NCBI GenBank assembly: GCA_035570275.1
Contig: DATMNI010000316.1
Span: 1 to 11,207 of the forward strand
Direction of reading: 5' to 3'
Source of the DNA: DATMNI01 sp035570275
GTDB taxonomy: Bacteria > Acidobacteriota > Terriglobia > Bryobacterales > Bryobacteraceae
DNA length: 11,207 nucleotides
Of this stretch, positions 4,988 through 11,207 are shown piece by piece. The notes beneath the pieces are model-generated. The model ran no database searches, was not told the origin of the DNA, and saw only the letters and a list, made by a program, of their open reading frames with translations. The translations under genes and the position numbers were made by a program. Each line of letters starts with the position of its first letter. The stretch's first letter is position 1.

Positions 4988-7420
4988 ATGGTATTTTGGA
5001 ACGACGTTCGATTCGCCCTGCGCCAGTTCCGCAAGAGTCCGGCGTTCACGCTGGTGGTTCTGGCCACTCTGGCCCTCTGCATCGGCGCCAACACCGCGGT
5101 TTACAGCGTGCTGGATGCGGTGCTGTTGCGGGCCGCGCCTTATCCGGAGCCGGACCGCCTGGCCCTGGTGGCCACCGCCTACCGCCAGAACGGCAAGGAA
5201 GACCTCAACGATTCCCAAACCGGCTCCCTGTTTGAAGTGGTGCGCGACCGGGCCACCAGTCTGGATTGCGCCGCCTATGCCGGCTGGGGCGGCGTCAACT
5301 TTGCCGTCGAAGGCCGCATCGAGTACATCCAGCAGCAGCGCGTCTCGGCCGGGTTCTTCCGCGTGATGGGCGTGGCGCCGCAGTTCGGCCGCGAATTCAC
5401 CCGCCAGGAGGACGTCCCCAACGGCGCGCCGGTGGTGGTGTTGAGCTATGGCTTCTGGCGGCGCGTCTTCCACGGCGACCTGGGCGTTCTGGGCCGCGGC
5501 ATCAATCTCAAGGGCGAGCCCTACACCGTGGTCGGTATCATGCCGCGGGATTTCCGCGGCACCGCGCCCATAGACGTGTGGACTCCGCTGCGGCCCACGC
5601 GCACCGGCGAAGGCGCCGGCTCCAACTACGGCGTAGTGGCCCGGCTGCTGCCCGGCGTCACCTGGGCCGCGGCATCCGACCAACTCAAAGCCCTCAGCCA
5701 GGGTCTTAAGGGCGAACCTGGGTTTCCGCGCGAAACTTCGGATTTCGAAGAGCGCATCATTCCGCTGCAATCGGGTGTCACCAGCAGTTCGCGCAGCCAG
5801 CTCCTAGTCGCCTGGGCGGCGGTGCTGATCGTCCTGCTGATCGGTTGCGTGAATATCGCCGGCCTGCTGATGGCCCGCTCGGGCGCGCGCAGCCGCGAGA
5901 TCGCCACCCGCATGGCGGTGGGCGGCAGCCGTCTCGTGATCCTGCGTCAGTTGCTGGTGGAAAGCCTGCTGCTGGCACTGGGAGGCGGCGCGGCCGGTAT
6001 CGGGCTGGGCGCCTTCGCCATCGATAGCCTCAAGCATCTGGACGCGGAGTACAGTCAGTCCTGGCACCCCATCCAGATGGACATCCGGGTGATGGCCGCC
6101 ATGATGGGGATCGCGGTGCTGACCAGTTTGGTCTTCGGCCTGGCGCCCGCGCTGCAGACCACCCGCATCGATATTCGCAGTGTGCTGATTGAAGGCGGGC
6201 GCGGCATGGCGGGCGGCCGGCGGCGCTGGACGCGCAACGCGCTGGTGGCGGCCGAAGTCGCCCTCAGCCTGGTGCTGCTGGTGAGCGCGGGCCTGATGGC
6301 GAAGACCCTGGCCTACTTCAACGGCCTCACACCTGGTTTTGACACCCGCAACGTGATTGCCGCCGAGGCTTCCCTGCAGGACGCCCGCTACACAACCAGT
6401 GAGGCCGTCAACAAGCTGTTCAGCCAGAGCCTGGACCAGATTCGCCAGATTCCCGGCGTGCGATCGGCCGCGGTGGCGTTGACCCTGCCTTACGAACGGC
6501 CGCTCAACTACGGCTTCCGCATTTTGGATGGCGACGACGGCCGTCAACATGGCATGGAATTCGTTTACGTGACCCCGGAGTATTTCGAAGCCATGCGCAT
6601 TCCGGTATTGGGCGGCCGCGGACTGCTGGCTTCGGATACGCCACAGAGCACGCACGTAGCCTTGGTGAGCCAGGCATTCGCGGCCAAGTGGTTCCACGGC
6701 GGCCAGGCGGCAGGCCACCACCTCAAGGTCGACGGAAACGTGCTGGAGATCGTCGGAACGGTAGGCGATGTGCAGCAGCACAGCGGCCTCAGCCGCGGGC
6801 TGGGCCCCATGGCGATCGAACCCACGGTCTACGTGCCTGCCGCCCAGACCTCCGACGGATTCCTCAGGGTCCACGTATGGTTTTCGCCCAAGTGGATGAT
6901 TCGCTCGAGTGGCTCCACCGGCAACCTGACGGCGCAGGTGCAGCGCGCCGTGGCCGCCGTGGATTCGCAACTGCCCATCGCCGGCTTCAAAACCGTGGAC
7001 GACCTGCAGGGCCGCTATACGCGCGACCAGCGCTACCTGGCCACGTTATTTTCGATTCTGGCCGGCATGGCGGTGCTGCTGGCGGCCATCGGGCTGTACG
7101 GCCTGATCTCGCAATCCATCACGCAGCGCACGCACGAATTGGGCATTCGCCTGGCGCTGGGCGCCACCCCGCCGCAGACCATGGCCGCGATCGTCAAGCC
7201 CGGAATTGTCTTGGCGCTGGCCGGCGTCGCCGCGGGTTATGCGCTCTCGCGCGTGGCCGTGCGTTTCCTGGAGAGCCTGCTGTGGGGAGTGCGGCCCACC
7301 GACCTGGGCACTTTTGTGACGATGGCCGCGATCCTGCTGTTAGTCGCCGCCCTGGCCAGCCTGGCGCCGGCGCTGCGGATCCTGCGGATGGACCCGGCGC
7401 AGACGCTGCGCAGCGAGTAA
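4988..7420 (+). CDS. ADOP-type ABC transporter permease (duplicated FtsX/MacB orphan permease)
   Basis: An 810-residue inner-membrane protein starting MVFWNDVRFALRQFRKSPAF, the hallmark of the acidobacterial duplicated orphan permease family (TIGR03434). It contains two fused MacB/FtsX halves. The first has TM1 (about 21-41), a periplasmic MacB domain to about 270, then three membrane segments (about 275-297, 320-345, 368-392). The second repeats this: TM at 416-441, periplasmic domain, and TMs near 682-708, 735-755 and 774-799. The cytoplasmic signature RSREIATRMAVGGSR in half one is mirrored by RTHELGIRLALGATP in half two. The end MDPAQTLRSE is typical. MacB-like permeases do mechanotransmission with an ATPase, but no ATPase is here, as is usual for ADOP genes; nor is the PadR-like regulator often found beside them. 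The frame extends to 4847, but that extension runs through a hairpin repeat. No Shine-Dalgarno is visible. Confidence 0.95.
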   Translation: MVFWNDVRFALRQFRKSPAFTLVVLATLALCIGANTAVYSVLDAVLLRAAPYPEPDRLALVATAYRQNGKEDLNDSQTGSLFEVVRDRATSLDCAAYAGWGGVNFAVEGRIEYIQQQRVSAGFFRVMGVAPQFGREFTRQEDVPNGAPVVVLSYGFWRRVFHGDLGVLGRGINLKGEPYTVVGIMPRDFRGTAPIDVWTPLRPTRTGEGAGSNYGVVARLLPGVTWAAASDQLKALSQGLKGEPGFPRETSDFEERIIPLQSGVTSSSRSQLLVAWAAVLIVLLIGCVNIAGLLMARSGARSREIATRMAVGGSRLVILRQLLVESLLLALGGGAAGIGLGAFAIDSLKHLDAEYSQSWHPIQMDIRVMAAMMGIAVLTSLVFGLAPALQTTRIDIRSVLIEGGRGMAGGRRRWTRNALVAAEVALSLVLLVSAGLMAKTLAYFNGLTPGFDTRNVIAAEASLQDARYTTSEAVNKLFSQSLDQIRQIPGVRSAAVALTLPYERPLNYGFRILDGDDGRQHGMEFVYVTPEYFEAMRIPVLGGRGLLASDTPQSTHVALVSQAFAAKWFHGGQAAGHHLKVDGNVLEIVGTVGDVQQHSGLSRGLGPMAIEPTVYVPAAQTSDGFLRVHVWFSPKWMIRSSGSTGNLTAQVQRAVAAVDSQLPIAGFKTVDDLQGRYTRDQRYLATLFSILAGMAVLLAAIGLYGLISQSITQRTHELGIRLALGATPPQTMAAIVKPGIVLALAGVAAGYALSRVAVRFLESLLWGVRPTDLGTFVTMAAILLLVAALASLAPALRILRMDPAQTLRSE

Positions 7421-7448
7421 GCCGGGCATTCTTGCCTGTGGGTGTCAT

Positions 7449-7855
7449 TCAGAGAAGGCGATCCAACACCATCGTCTCAAAGCCCGCCACCCGCTCAAAT
7501 ATTCGATTGTTCGTTATCAGACCGGTCGCCTGTGCCTGAACCGCGGTCGCCGCCTGTAAGGCATCTGGAGTCCGCAAACCATGCCTGGCGCGGATCCGGG
7601 CTGCGATATCGGCGACTTCCAGGTCCGGGGCGATCCAATCAAGATTGGGATAGGTTCATCCCGATACGGCTTCACCAGCAGTTCCGTCATGGTGACGGTT
7701 GACGTTACGGCTTGGTGATCCGGCCGTTCCAGCCATTCGAAGATAGGATCGGTGAGTGCCACATATCGGGGATTTGCTTCCAGTTGATAAATGAAGACGC
7801 TGGTGTCCAGCGCGACTCGTCGATGACGCCGAAGAAAGGCGCGGAGGCGGATCAG
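7449..7855 (-). pseudogene. broken VapC-like PIN-domain toxin (frameshift, no standard start)
   Basis: Two halves of one PIN protein lie in different frames. The first (7855-7655) reads RVALDTSVFIYQLEANPRYV, with first catalytic Asp in ALDTS and Glu in TMTELL, ending KPYRDE. After two extra bases (7653-7654) the second half continues YPNLDWIAPDLEVADIAARI, with the third acidic residue in TPDALQAATA, and ends ETMVLDRLL before a stop at 7449. Spacing from the catalytic Glu to the third Asp is about 40 residues, against roughly 50 in the family, so some 10-20 residues appear deleted as well. The fourth acidic position reads ITNNR, with Asn where Asp is common. No ATG, GTG or TTG lies between the antitoxin stop and the domain; only CTG or ATC is available. 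PIN toxins are Mg-dependent RNases; this one should be inactive. It directly follows the antitoxin gene. Confidence 0.88.
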
Positions 7856-8073
7856 TCCCAGCTCTGGCGTTCCTTCTTGAGGTAGGCATCGGGATAAACG
7901 CCGCGCCCCAGGCCCCGAATCGCCGTGTGGTGGGCCTTCGGTTTCTCCAGTACGATGACTTTGGAGCCGCGCACCACGACGAGCAGTTTGTCGCCTGGTT
8001 TCACGCCCAACGCCTGGCGAGCTTCCGGCGGGATCACAATGTGATTCTTGGCGGAGAGAGTCGTAATCGGCAT
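7852..8073 (-). CDS. AbrB/MazE-like (SpoVT-AbrB fold) antitoxin of a VapBC-type module
   Basis: A 73-residue protein starting MPITTLSAKNHIVIPPEARQ. Residues 3-45 form the swapped-hairpin AbrB DNA-binding domain (TLSAKNHIVIPPEARQALGV, KPGDKLLVVVRGSKVIVLEK). The C-terminal tail, IRGLGRGVYPDAYLKKERQSWD, is the usual toxin-binding extension of antitoxins paired with PIN toxins. It would bind the module promoter and, in an intact module, wrap around the toxin. The antitoxin is intact while the toxin behind it is broken. The upstream frame extends to 8265, but that part has no family likeness, and a TGCTATGAT extended -10 box sits nine bases before this ATG, so the short form is chosen. Antitoxin stop and toxin frame overlap, as in coupled TA operons. 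Confidence 0.92.
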   Translation of the reverse strand: MPITTLSAKNHIVIPPEARQALGVKPGDKLLVVVRGSKVIVLEKPKAHHTAIRGLGRGVYPDAYLKKERQSWD

Positions 8074-8082
8074 CGCTTCTAC

Positions 8083-8091
8083 ATCATAGCA
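8083..8091 (-). promoter_or_regulatory. extended -10 promoter (TGCTATGAT) of the antitoxin gene
   Basis: TGC-TATGAT on the minus strand is a textbook extended -10 element, with TATGAT at 8088-8083 ending nine bases before the ATG. No good -35 box lies 17 bases upstream, which an extended -10 does not require. The predicted leader is two or three bases. Confidence 0.55.
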
Positions 8092-8263
8092 GCAAACGAC
8101 CGGTTCGCGGCGCCCGGACTCATGAAGACGACGCGCGAGTTCCAGGCGGAAACCTCCTGCTGCGGTTCCGAGATTTCGCGCGGCAGATCGGCTGGCACCT
8201 CTGGATCGGCACCGATCGCCACTCTGCGCCAGAAATCTCGCACGTTGCACCGGCGCCGGTTTC

Positions 8264-8305
8264 ATTCTGACTTCTGCCTTCTGGCGTCTGCCCCTTCTTC
8301 AGAAT
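8264..8305. repeat. degenerate 7-bp CTTCTGC repeats with a short inverted repeat
   Basis: Four 7-base units, ATTCTGA, CTTCTGC, CTTCTGG and CGTCTGC, follow each other from 8264 to 8291. ATTCTGA at 8264-8270 is inverted as TCAGAAT at 8299-8305, which contains the stop codon of the hydrolase gene. The rest of the intergenic stretch 8092-8263 shows no gene I can support, only a GATCGG-CA-CCGATC small palindrome. Confidence 0.6.
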
Positions 8306-9120
8306 TGAAAAACTTCCGAGGGACTGCCCTGCCTGGCGATCGTGAGCGCCGTCTTCAACCCGCGCCGCTCCAGGGCTTCGCTCGCGATCATCTGCACGAT
8401 CGCCGGATGATTATTCTGCTCGCTCAAATGTCCCAGCACCAGGTTGGCCGTGCACGAATCCAGATCCTGCATCAGGTAGTCCGACATCCCCAGGTTCGAA
8501 AGATGCCCCACCCGGCTCATCACCCGCTGTTTCACCTGCCATGGGTACGGCCCCACTTTCAGCATGTCCAGATCGTGATTGGCCTCCAGCAGCAACAGGT
8601 CCGTACGCCGCAGGTGGTACTTGATCGATACCGGAACATAGCCCAAATCGGTGGCCACGCCGATCCGCACGCCCTGCGCCTCGAAGCAGTAGCCGATCGG
8701 GTCAACGGCATCGTGGGGGATGCTGAAGCTCTGCACCTCAATATCGCCGATCTGGAAACTCGCCCCGGCCTGGAACGGCTCCAGGCGCACCGGCTGCGTT
8801 TCGCCCCAGTCCATAGCCGGCGCCGTAAGCCGCGTCATGCAGATGGCCGCGCGGATATCCCGGTTGCGCGCCAGCACCGGCAGGCCCGAGACGTGGTCGG
8901 AATGTTCGTGAGTGATCAGTATCGCGTCGATGCGATGGAGATCTTCCCCAATCGCCGCCAGACGCCGGCGCAGTTCGCGCATGCTCAACCCGGCGTCCAC
9001 CAGAATCCGTGTTTTTTCGGTAGCCAGCAGCGCCGCGTTCCCGGAACTGCCGCTCGCCAACACGCAGAACTTTACGATACCCTCCCCTCCCTCTCGACTC
9101 CCAGCATACACCGAATGCAT
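8299..9120 (-). CDS. WalJ/YycJ/VicX-type metallo-beta-lactamase-fold hydrolase
   Basis: From ATG 9120 the protein has 273 residues. The core starts with KFCVLASGSSGNAALL, the family opening. Metal ligands are visible: THEHSDH (His71, His73, Asp75, His76 in this numbering), His136 in SIPHDAVDPIGY, Asp158 in GVATDLGYV and His231 in VLGHLSEQNNHP. LLEANHDLDMLKVGPYPW and VGHLSNLGMSDYL are also marks of the YycJ branch, which has 5'-to-3' dsDNA exonuclease activity in the best-studied member and is genetically tied to the WalRK system in Firmicutes; no such kinase is here. The start is uncertain: the family begins at Met-Lys-Phe, but here the codons are ATC-GTA-AAG-TTC, directly behind GGAGGGGAGGG. 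ATG 9120 is the first standard start in frame nearby and is used by default. The gene stands alone. Confidence 0.9.
   Translation of the reverse strand: MHSVYAGSREGGEGIVKFCVLASGSSGNAALLATEKTRILVDAGLSMRELRRRLAAIGEDLHRIDAILITHEHSDHVSGLPVLARNRDIRAAICMTRLTAPAMDWGETQPVRLEPFQAGASFQIGDIEVQSFSIPHDAVDPIGYCFEAQGVRIGVATDLGYVPVSIKYHLRRTDLLLLEANHDLDMLKVGPYPWQVKQRVMSRVGHLSNLGMSDYLMQDLDSCTANLVLGHLSEQNNHPAIVQMIASEALERRGLKTALTIARQGSPSEVFQF
9080..9108 (-). promoter_or_regulatory. candidate promoter -10 (TATGCT) and strong SD-like tract inside the annotated 5' end of the hydrolase
   Basis: On the minus strand TATGCT (9108-9103) is followed by GAGGGAGGGGAGGG, ending near 9080. If this is the promoter and ribosome site, translation would begin near ATC (9078) or GTA (9075), neither a standard start codon. 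The alternative is that both fall by chance within codons 5-14 of the ATG 9120 form. Confidence 0.3.
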
Positions 9121-9232
9121 CCCAAACAGAACCTCGCGAGAATGTTTGGAGCCCTGGTTTGCAGAAACGGTCTGGAAAAACGGTCGGCCACTGAGAAGCA
9201 CTCGGCCCAGCCTTTGTGAGTCAGGTTGTGCA

Positions 9233-9388
9233 TTGTGGGGCAGGTTGTTAACCGGTTGTTAACCTGCGGCGGATTGCGAATCCGCCTCGGGCGATGCGGC
9301 AGCGAGCCCGCGTTGGCAGCCTTGCCCGCACAGCGGGAATTGCCAATCCGCCGGACCCAGAGGGTGCCCCTGCCAATCTGCCCCACAA
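9233..9388. repeat. 156-bp intergenic element with perfect 11-bp terminal inverted repeats and internal palindromes
   Basis: TTGTGGGGCAG at 9233-9243 is inverted perfectly as CTGCCCCACAA at 9378-9388. Inside are two tandem copies of GGTTGTTAACC (9243-9253, 9254-9264) and a palindrome GGCGGATT-GCG-AATCCGCC (9268-9286), followed by looser copies of the same words (GGCAGCC, GGGAATTGCCAATCCGCC). It holds no gene I can support. The layout is like modular palindromic intergenic repeats or a tiny non-autonomous element. The rest of the 414-base gap holds the upstream part of the hydrolase gene (9121-9232) and an AT-richer stretch before the receptor (9475-9534), probably its promoter, with no clear -35/-10 pair. 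Confidence 0.8.
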
Positions 9389-9534
9389 GCAGGCTGTGGC
9401 CGGCCTCGGGTTCCCCGAAGACGCGAATTACCCCGTATTCCCTGCGGTATTCCTGGCGGAGCAGCGGGTCGGGAATTGTCGTGTTAAAATAACGTCGTTC
9501 TTTTTGCGAGAGATGTTATTCTTACACAACAGGT

Positions 9535-11207
9535 ATGACCAAACCCATAAAGAGGCTGTTCATTTTCCTTTCCGGATCCGTCCTGGCGTCGACGCTCTGC
9601 TTTGGGCAGGCGGGCCGGGCCGAACTCTTCGGCGCCATTCAAGATCCGGCCGGCCGGCCAGTGCCCAGCGCCAAGGTTCAGGCTGAGGACCAGGCGACCA
9701 TGGCCCGCTATGCCGCCGTTTCGGATGAGCGCGGCGAATACCATATCCTGGGCCTGCCCACTGGCTTGTACGTGCTGACGGTCGTGCAGCCGGGCTTCCA
9801 CATGTATCGCCAGTCGGGCATCACGCTGCGATTGGCGGATGCGACCGCCATCGATGTGAGACTTGAGGTCGGCCAGCCTTCCCAGTCCGTCGAGGTCACG
9901 GCCGCGGCTCCCCTGTTGCAAACGGCCAGCGGGGAAGTCAGTCAGAACGTGAATGAGAAGGAAATATCCACGCTGCCTCTGGACGGACGCAATTTCATTC
10001 CTCTGGTGACGCTATCTCCAGGCGTGGCGCTGCCGAACGGCCAGTTACTCCCCCGAATCAACGGCAGCCGCCCACGCACCAACGAATACATTTACGACGG
10101 CATCAGCGTGCTGCAACCGGAGCCGGGGCAGGTGGTTTACTATCCGATCATCGATGGCATGGCCGAATTCAAACTCAACGTCAACGCATACTCTCCCGAG
10201 TATGGGCGTTCCAACGGCGGCACCGTCATGGTGATTGGAAAATCCGGCAGCAATGAATTCCACGGAAGCGTGTTTGAGTTCTTCCGAAACGAGGCGCTCA
10301 ATGCCCGCAACCTGTTCGCGCAACCCGGACCGAATCCGGAATTCCGGCGAAATCAGTATGGCCTGACTTTGGGCGGCCCCATCCAGAACAACAAGACGTT
10401 CTTCTTTGTGGATTGGCAAGGCACGCGGCTCCGCACCGGCATCACGCGATTCAGCGTGGTTCCCACGCTGGCGCAGCGGCAAGGTATCTTCACCCAAACC
10501 ATATTCGATCCGGCTTCCTCGCCCAGAACTCCGTTTCCGAACAATACGGTTCCCGCCGCCCGCTTCGATCCGATTGCCAGCCAGATTCTTCAACACTACC
10601 CGCTGCCGAACGTTGCCGGGGCCAACAACTTCGCCCGAACCGCCACCGAACCCGACAATCAGGATCAGGCCGACTTCCGGCTGGACCGTTACATCGGGGA
10701 AAAGCATCGCGTCTTCGGACGCTACACCTTCTTCCGCGACGACGACAACCCCGTTACCCCCTTGACGGATGGAAGCGGCAGTCTGACGTCCGGTGTCATC
10801 GGGCATGCCATCACGCGCGGCGATGCATTCGCGGGCGACTACAACTGGGTACCCTCGCCTTCGACTCTGAACCAGTTCCGGTTTGGCTATTCCAGGCGCG
10901 ATCTCGATCAATCTTCCCTGCAGAGCGGCGGAATCACGATACCTGGCTTGCCCGCGAATTCCTTCGCGTCAGTGCTGCCGATTTTCAGTGTTTCTGGACT
11001 GCAACAAATCGGTCCAACGACCGCCGCAAACTCCAAATTCACGACCTCCATCACGGAGTTCCTGGACACATTTACCTGGGTACATGGCCGCCACGCCCTC
11101 AAGTTCGGAACCGACTTGCGGCGAGAAGCTCTGGATGTGGTGAATCCGCCTAACCCCACCGGATCGTTCTCCTTCACCACCACGGGCACCAACAGCTCTT
11201 CAGTGGC
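9535..11207 (+). CDS. Oar-like TonB-dependent receptor with carboxypeptidase-regulatory domain (3' truncated by window edge)
   Basis: The first 557 codons of an outer-membrane protein; families of this kind are usually about 1000-1200 residues, so about half is missing. Residues 1-26 are a signal peptide (KRLFIFLSGSVLASTLCFGQ). Residues 29-112 form a CarboxypepD_reg-like beta sandwich (AELFGAIQDPAGRPVPSAKV, DERGEYHILGLPTGLYVLTV). Residues about 116-240 are the plug: SVEVTAAAPLLQT, ISTLPLDGRNFIPLVTLSPG, INGSRPRTNEYIYDGI and EYGRSNGGTVMV. The barrel then begins: GSNEFHGSVFEFFRNEALNA, FRRNQYGLTLGGPI, FFFVDWQG. These Oar-like receptors are abundant in Acidobacteriota and are thought to import large substrates such as oligosaccharides, powered by TonB; the ligand cannot be read here. 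No obvious TonB box was picked out. The ATG has only a weak AGG before it. It lies 415 bases downstream of the divergent hydrolase start. Confidence 0.95.
   Translation, partial: MTKPIKRLFIFLSGSVLASTLCFGQAGRAELFGAIQDPAGRPVPSAKVQAEDQATMARYAAVSDERGEYHILGLPTGLYVLTVVQPGFHMYRQSGITLRLADATAIDVRLEVGQPSQSVEVTAAAPLLQTASGEVSQNVNEKEISTLPLDGRNFIPLVTLSPGVALPNGQLLPRINGSRPRTNEYIYDGISVLQPEPGQVVYYPIIDGMAEFKLNVNAYSPEYGRSNGGTVMVIGKSGSNEFHGSVFEFFRNEALNARNLFAQPGPNPEFRRNQYGLTLGGPIQNNKTFFFVDWQGTRLRTGITRFSVVPTLAQRQGIFTQTIFDPASSPRTPFPNNTVPAARFDPIASQILQHYPLPNVAGANNFARTATEPDNQDQADFRLDRYIGEKHRVFGRYTFFRDDDNPVTPLTDGSGSLTSGVIGHAITRGDAFAGDYNWVPSPSTLNQFRFGYSRRDLDQSSLQSGGITIPGLPANSFASVLPIFSVSGLQQIGPTTAANSKFTTSITEFLDTFTWVHGRHALKFGTDLRREALDVVNPPNPTGSFSFTTTGTNSSSV

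Noticed and set aside
5804..6970. 388-codon minus-strand frame inside the permease
   Set aside because: Antisense to intact transmembrane and periplasmic domains; composition dominated by His, Arg, Gln and Ala as expected for a shadow.
8074..8265. N-terminal extension of the antitoxin by 64 residues
   Set aside because: Extension is Arg/Ser/Ala-rich with no domain, and the extended -10 box lies within it just before the family start.
7927..9219. 430-codon plus-strand frame
   Set aside because: Antisense to both the antitoxin and the metallo-hydrolase, whose motifs are complete.
10045..10911. 288-codon minus-strand frame
   Set aside because: Antisense to the plug and early barrel of the TonB-dependent receptor, which is an unbroken, strongly recognised frame.

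Overview
The window is high-GC bacterial chromosomal DNA that looks like Acidobacteriota, most likely the Solibacter/Bryobacterales branch. The main reasons are an orphan FtsX/MacB permease of the acidobacterial ADOP type, an Oar-like TonB-dependent receptor with an N-terminal carboxypeptidase-regulatory domain, a DUF1080 sugar-active protein, and several kinds of short intergenic repeat. No rRNA, tRNA, integrase or transposase was seen. The taxonomic call is inference from gene families, not from a marker gene.

Layout, left to right: the 5' two thirds of a ComM/YifB-type Mg-chelatase-like AAA+ ATPase (minus, runs off the left edge); a small DUF3303-like protein (plus); a 14-bp tandem repeat array; a toastrack-type lipoprotein (minus) facing away from a 53-residue DUF1328 membrane protein (plus); a small secreted protein with an LPETG/PEP-CTERM-like C-terminal anchor (minus); a DUF1080 protein with a repeat-built, cysteine-rich signal peptide (minus); a histidine phosphatase (plus) whose 3' end overlaps an unknown 130-residue protein (minus); a long GGCCGGTG-type inverted repeat; an 810-residue ADOP permease (plus); a broken VapC-like PIN toxin gene with an intact AbrB/MazE-like antitoxin (minus); a WalJ/YycJ-type metallo-beta-lactamase-fold hydrolase (minus); a 156-bp intergenic element bounded by a perfect 11-bp inverted repeat; and the 5' part of the TonB-dependent receptor (plus, runs off the right edge).

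The genes are mostly single transcription units on alternating strands, so there is no clear multi-gene pathway. Several products are envelope-linked: the toastrack lipoprotein, DUF1328, the anchored small protein, the secreted DUF1080 protein, the ADOP permease and the outer-membrane receptor. The DUF1080 protein and the receptor fit scavenging of plant or microbial glycans, but they are 5.8 kb apart and a direct link is not shown.

I found no convincing new multi-gene system. The most useful observations are the decayed toxin beside a living antitoxin, the small LPETG-like protein, the three to four separate intergenic repeat families, candidate leaderless promoters, and a hydrolase whose family start position carries a non-standard codon directly behind a strong Shine-Dalgarno-like tract.
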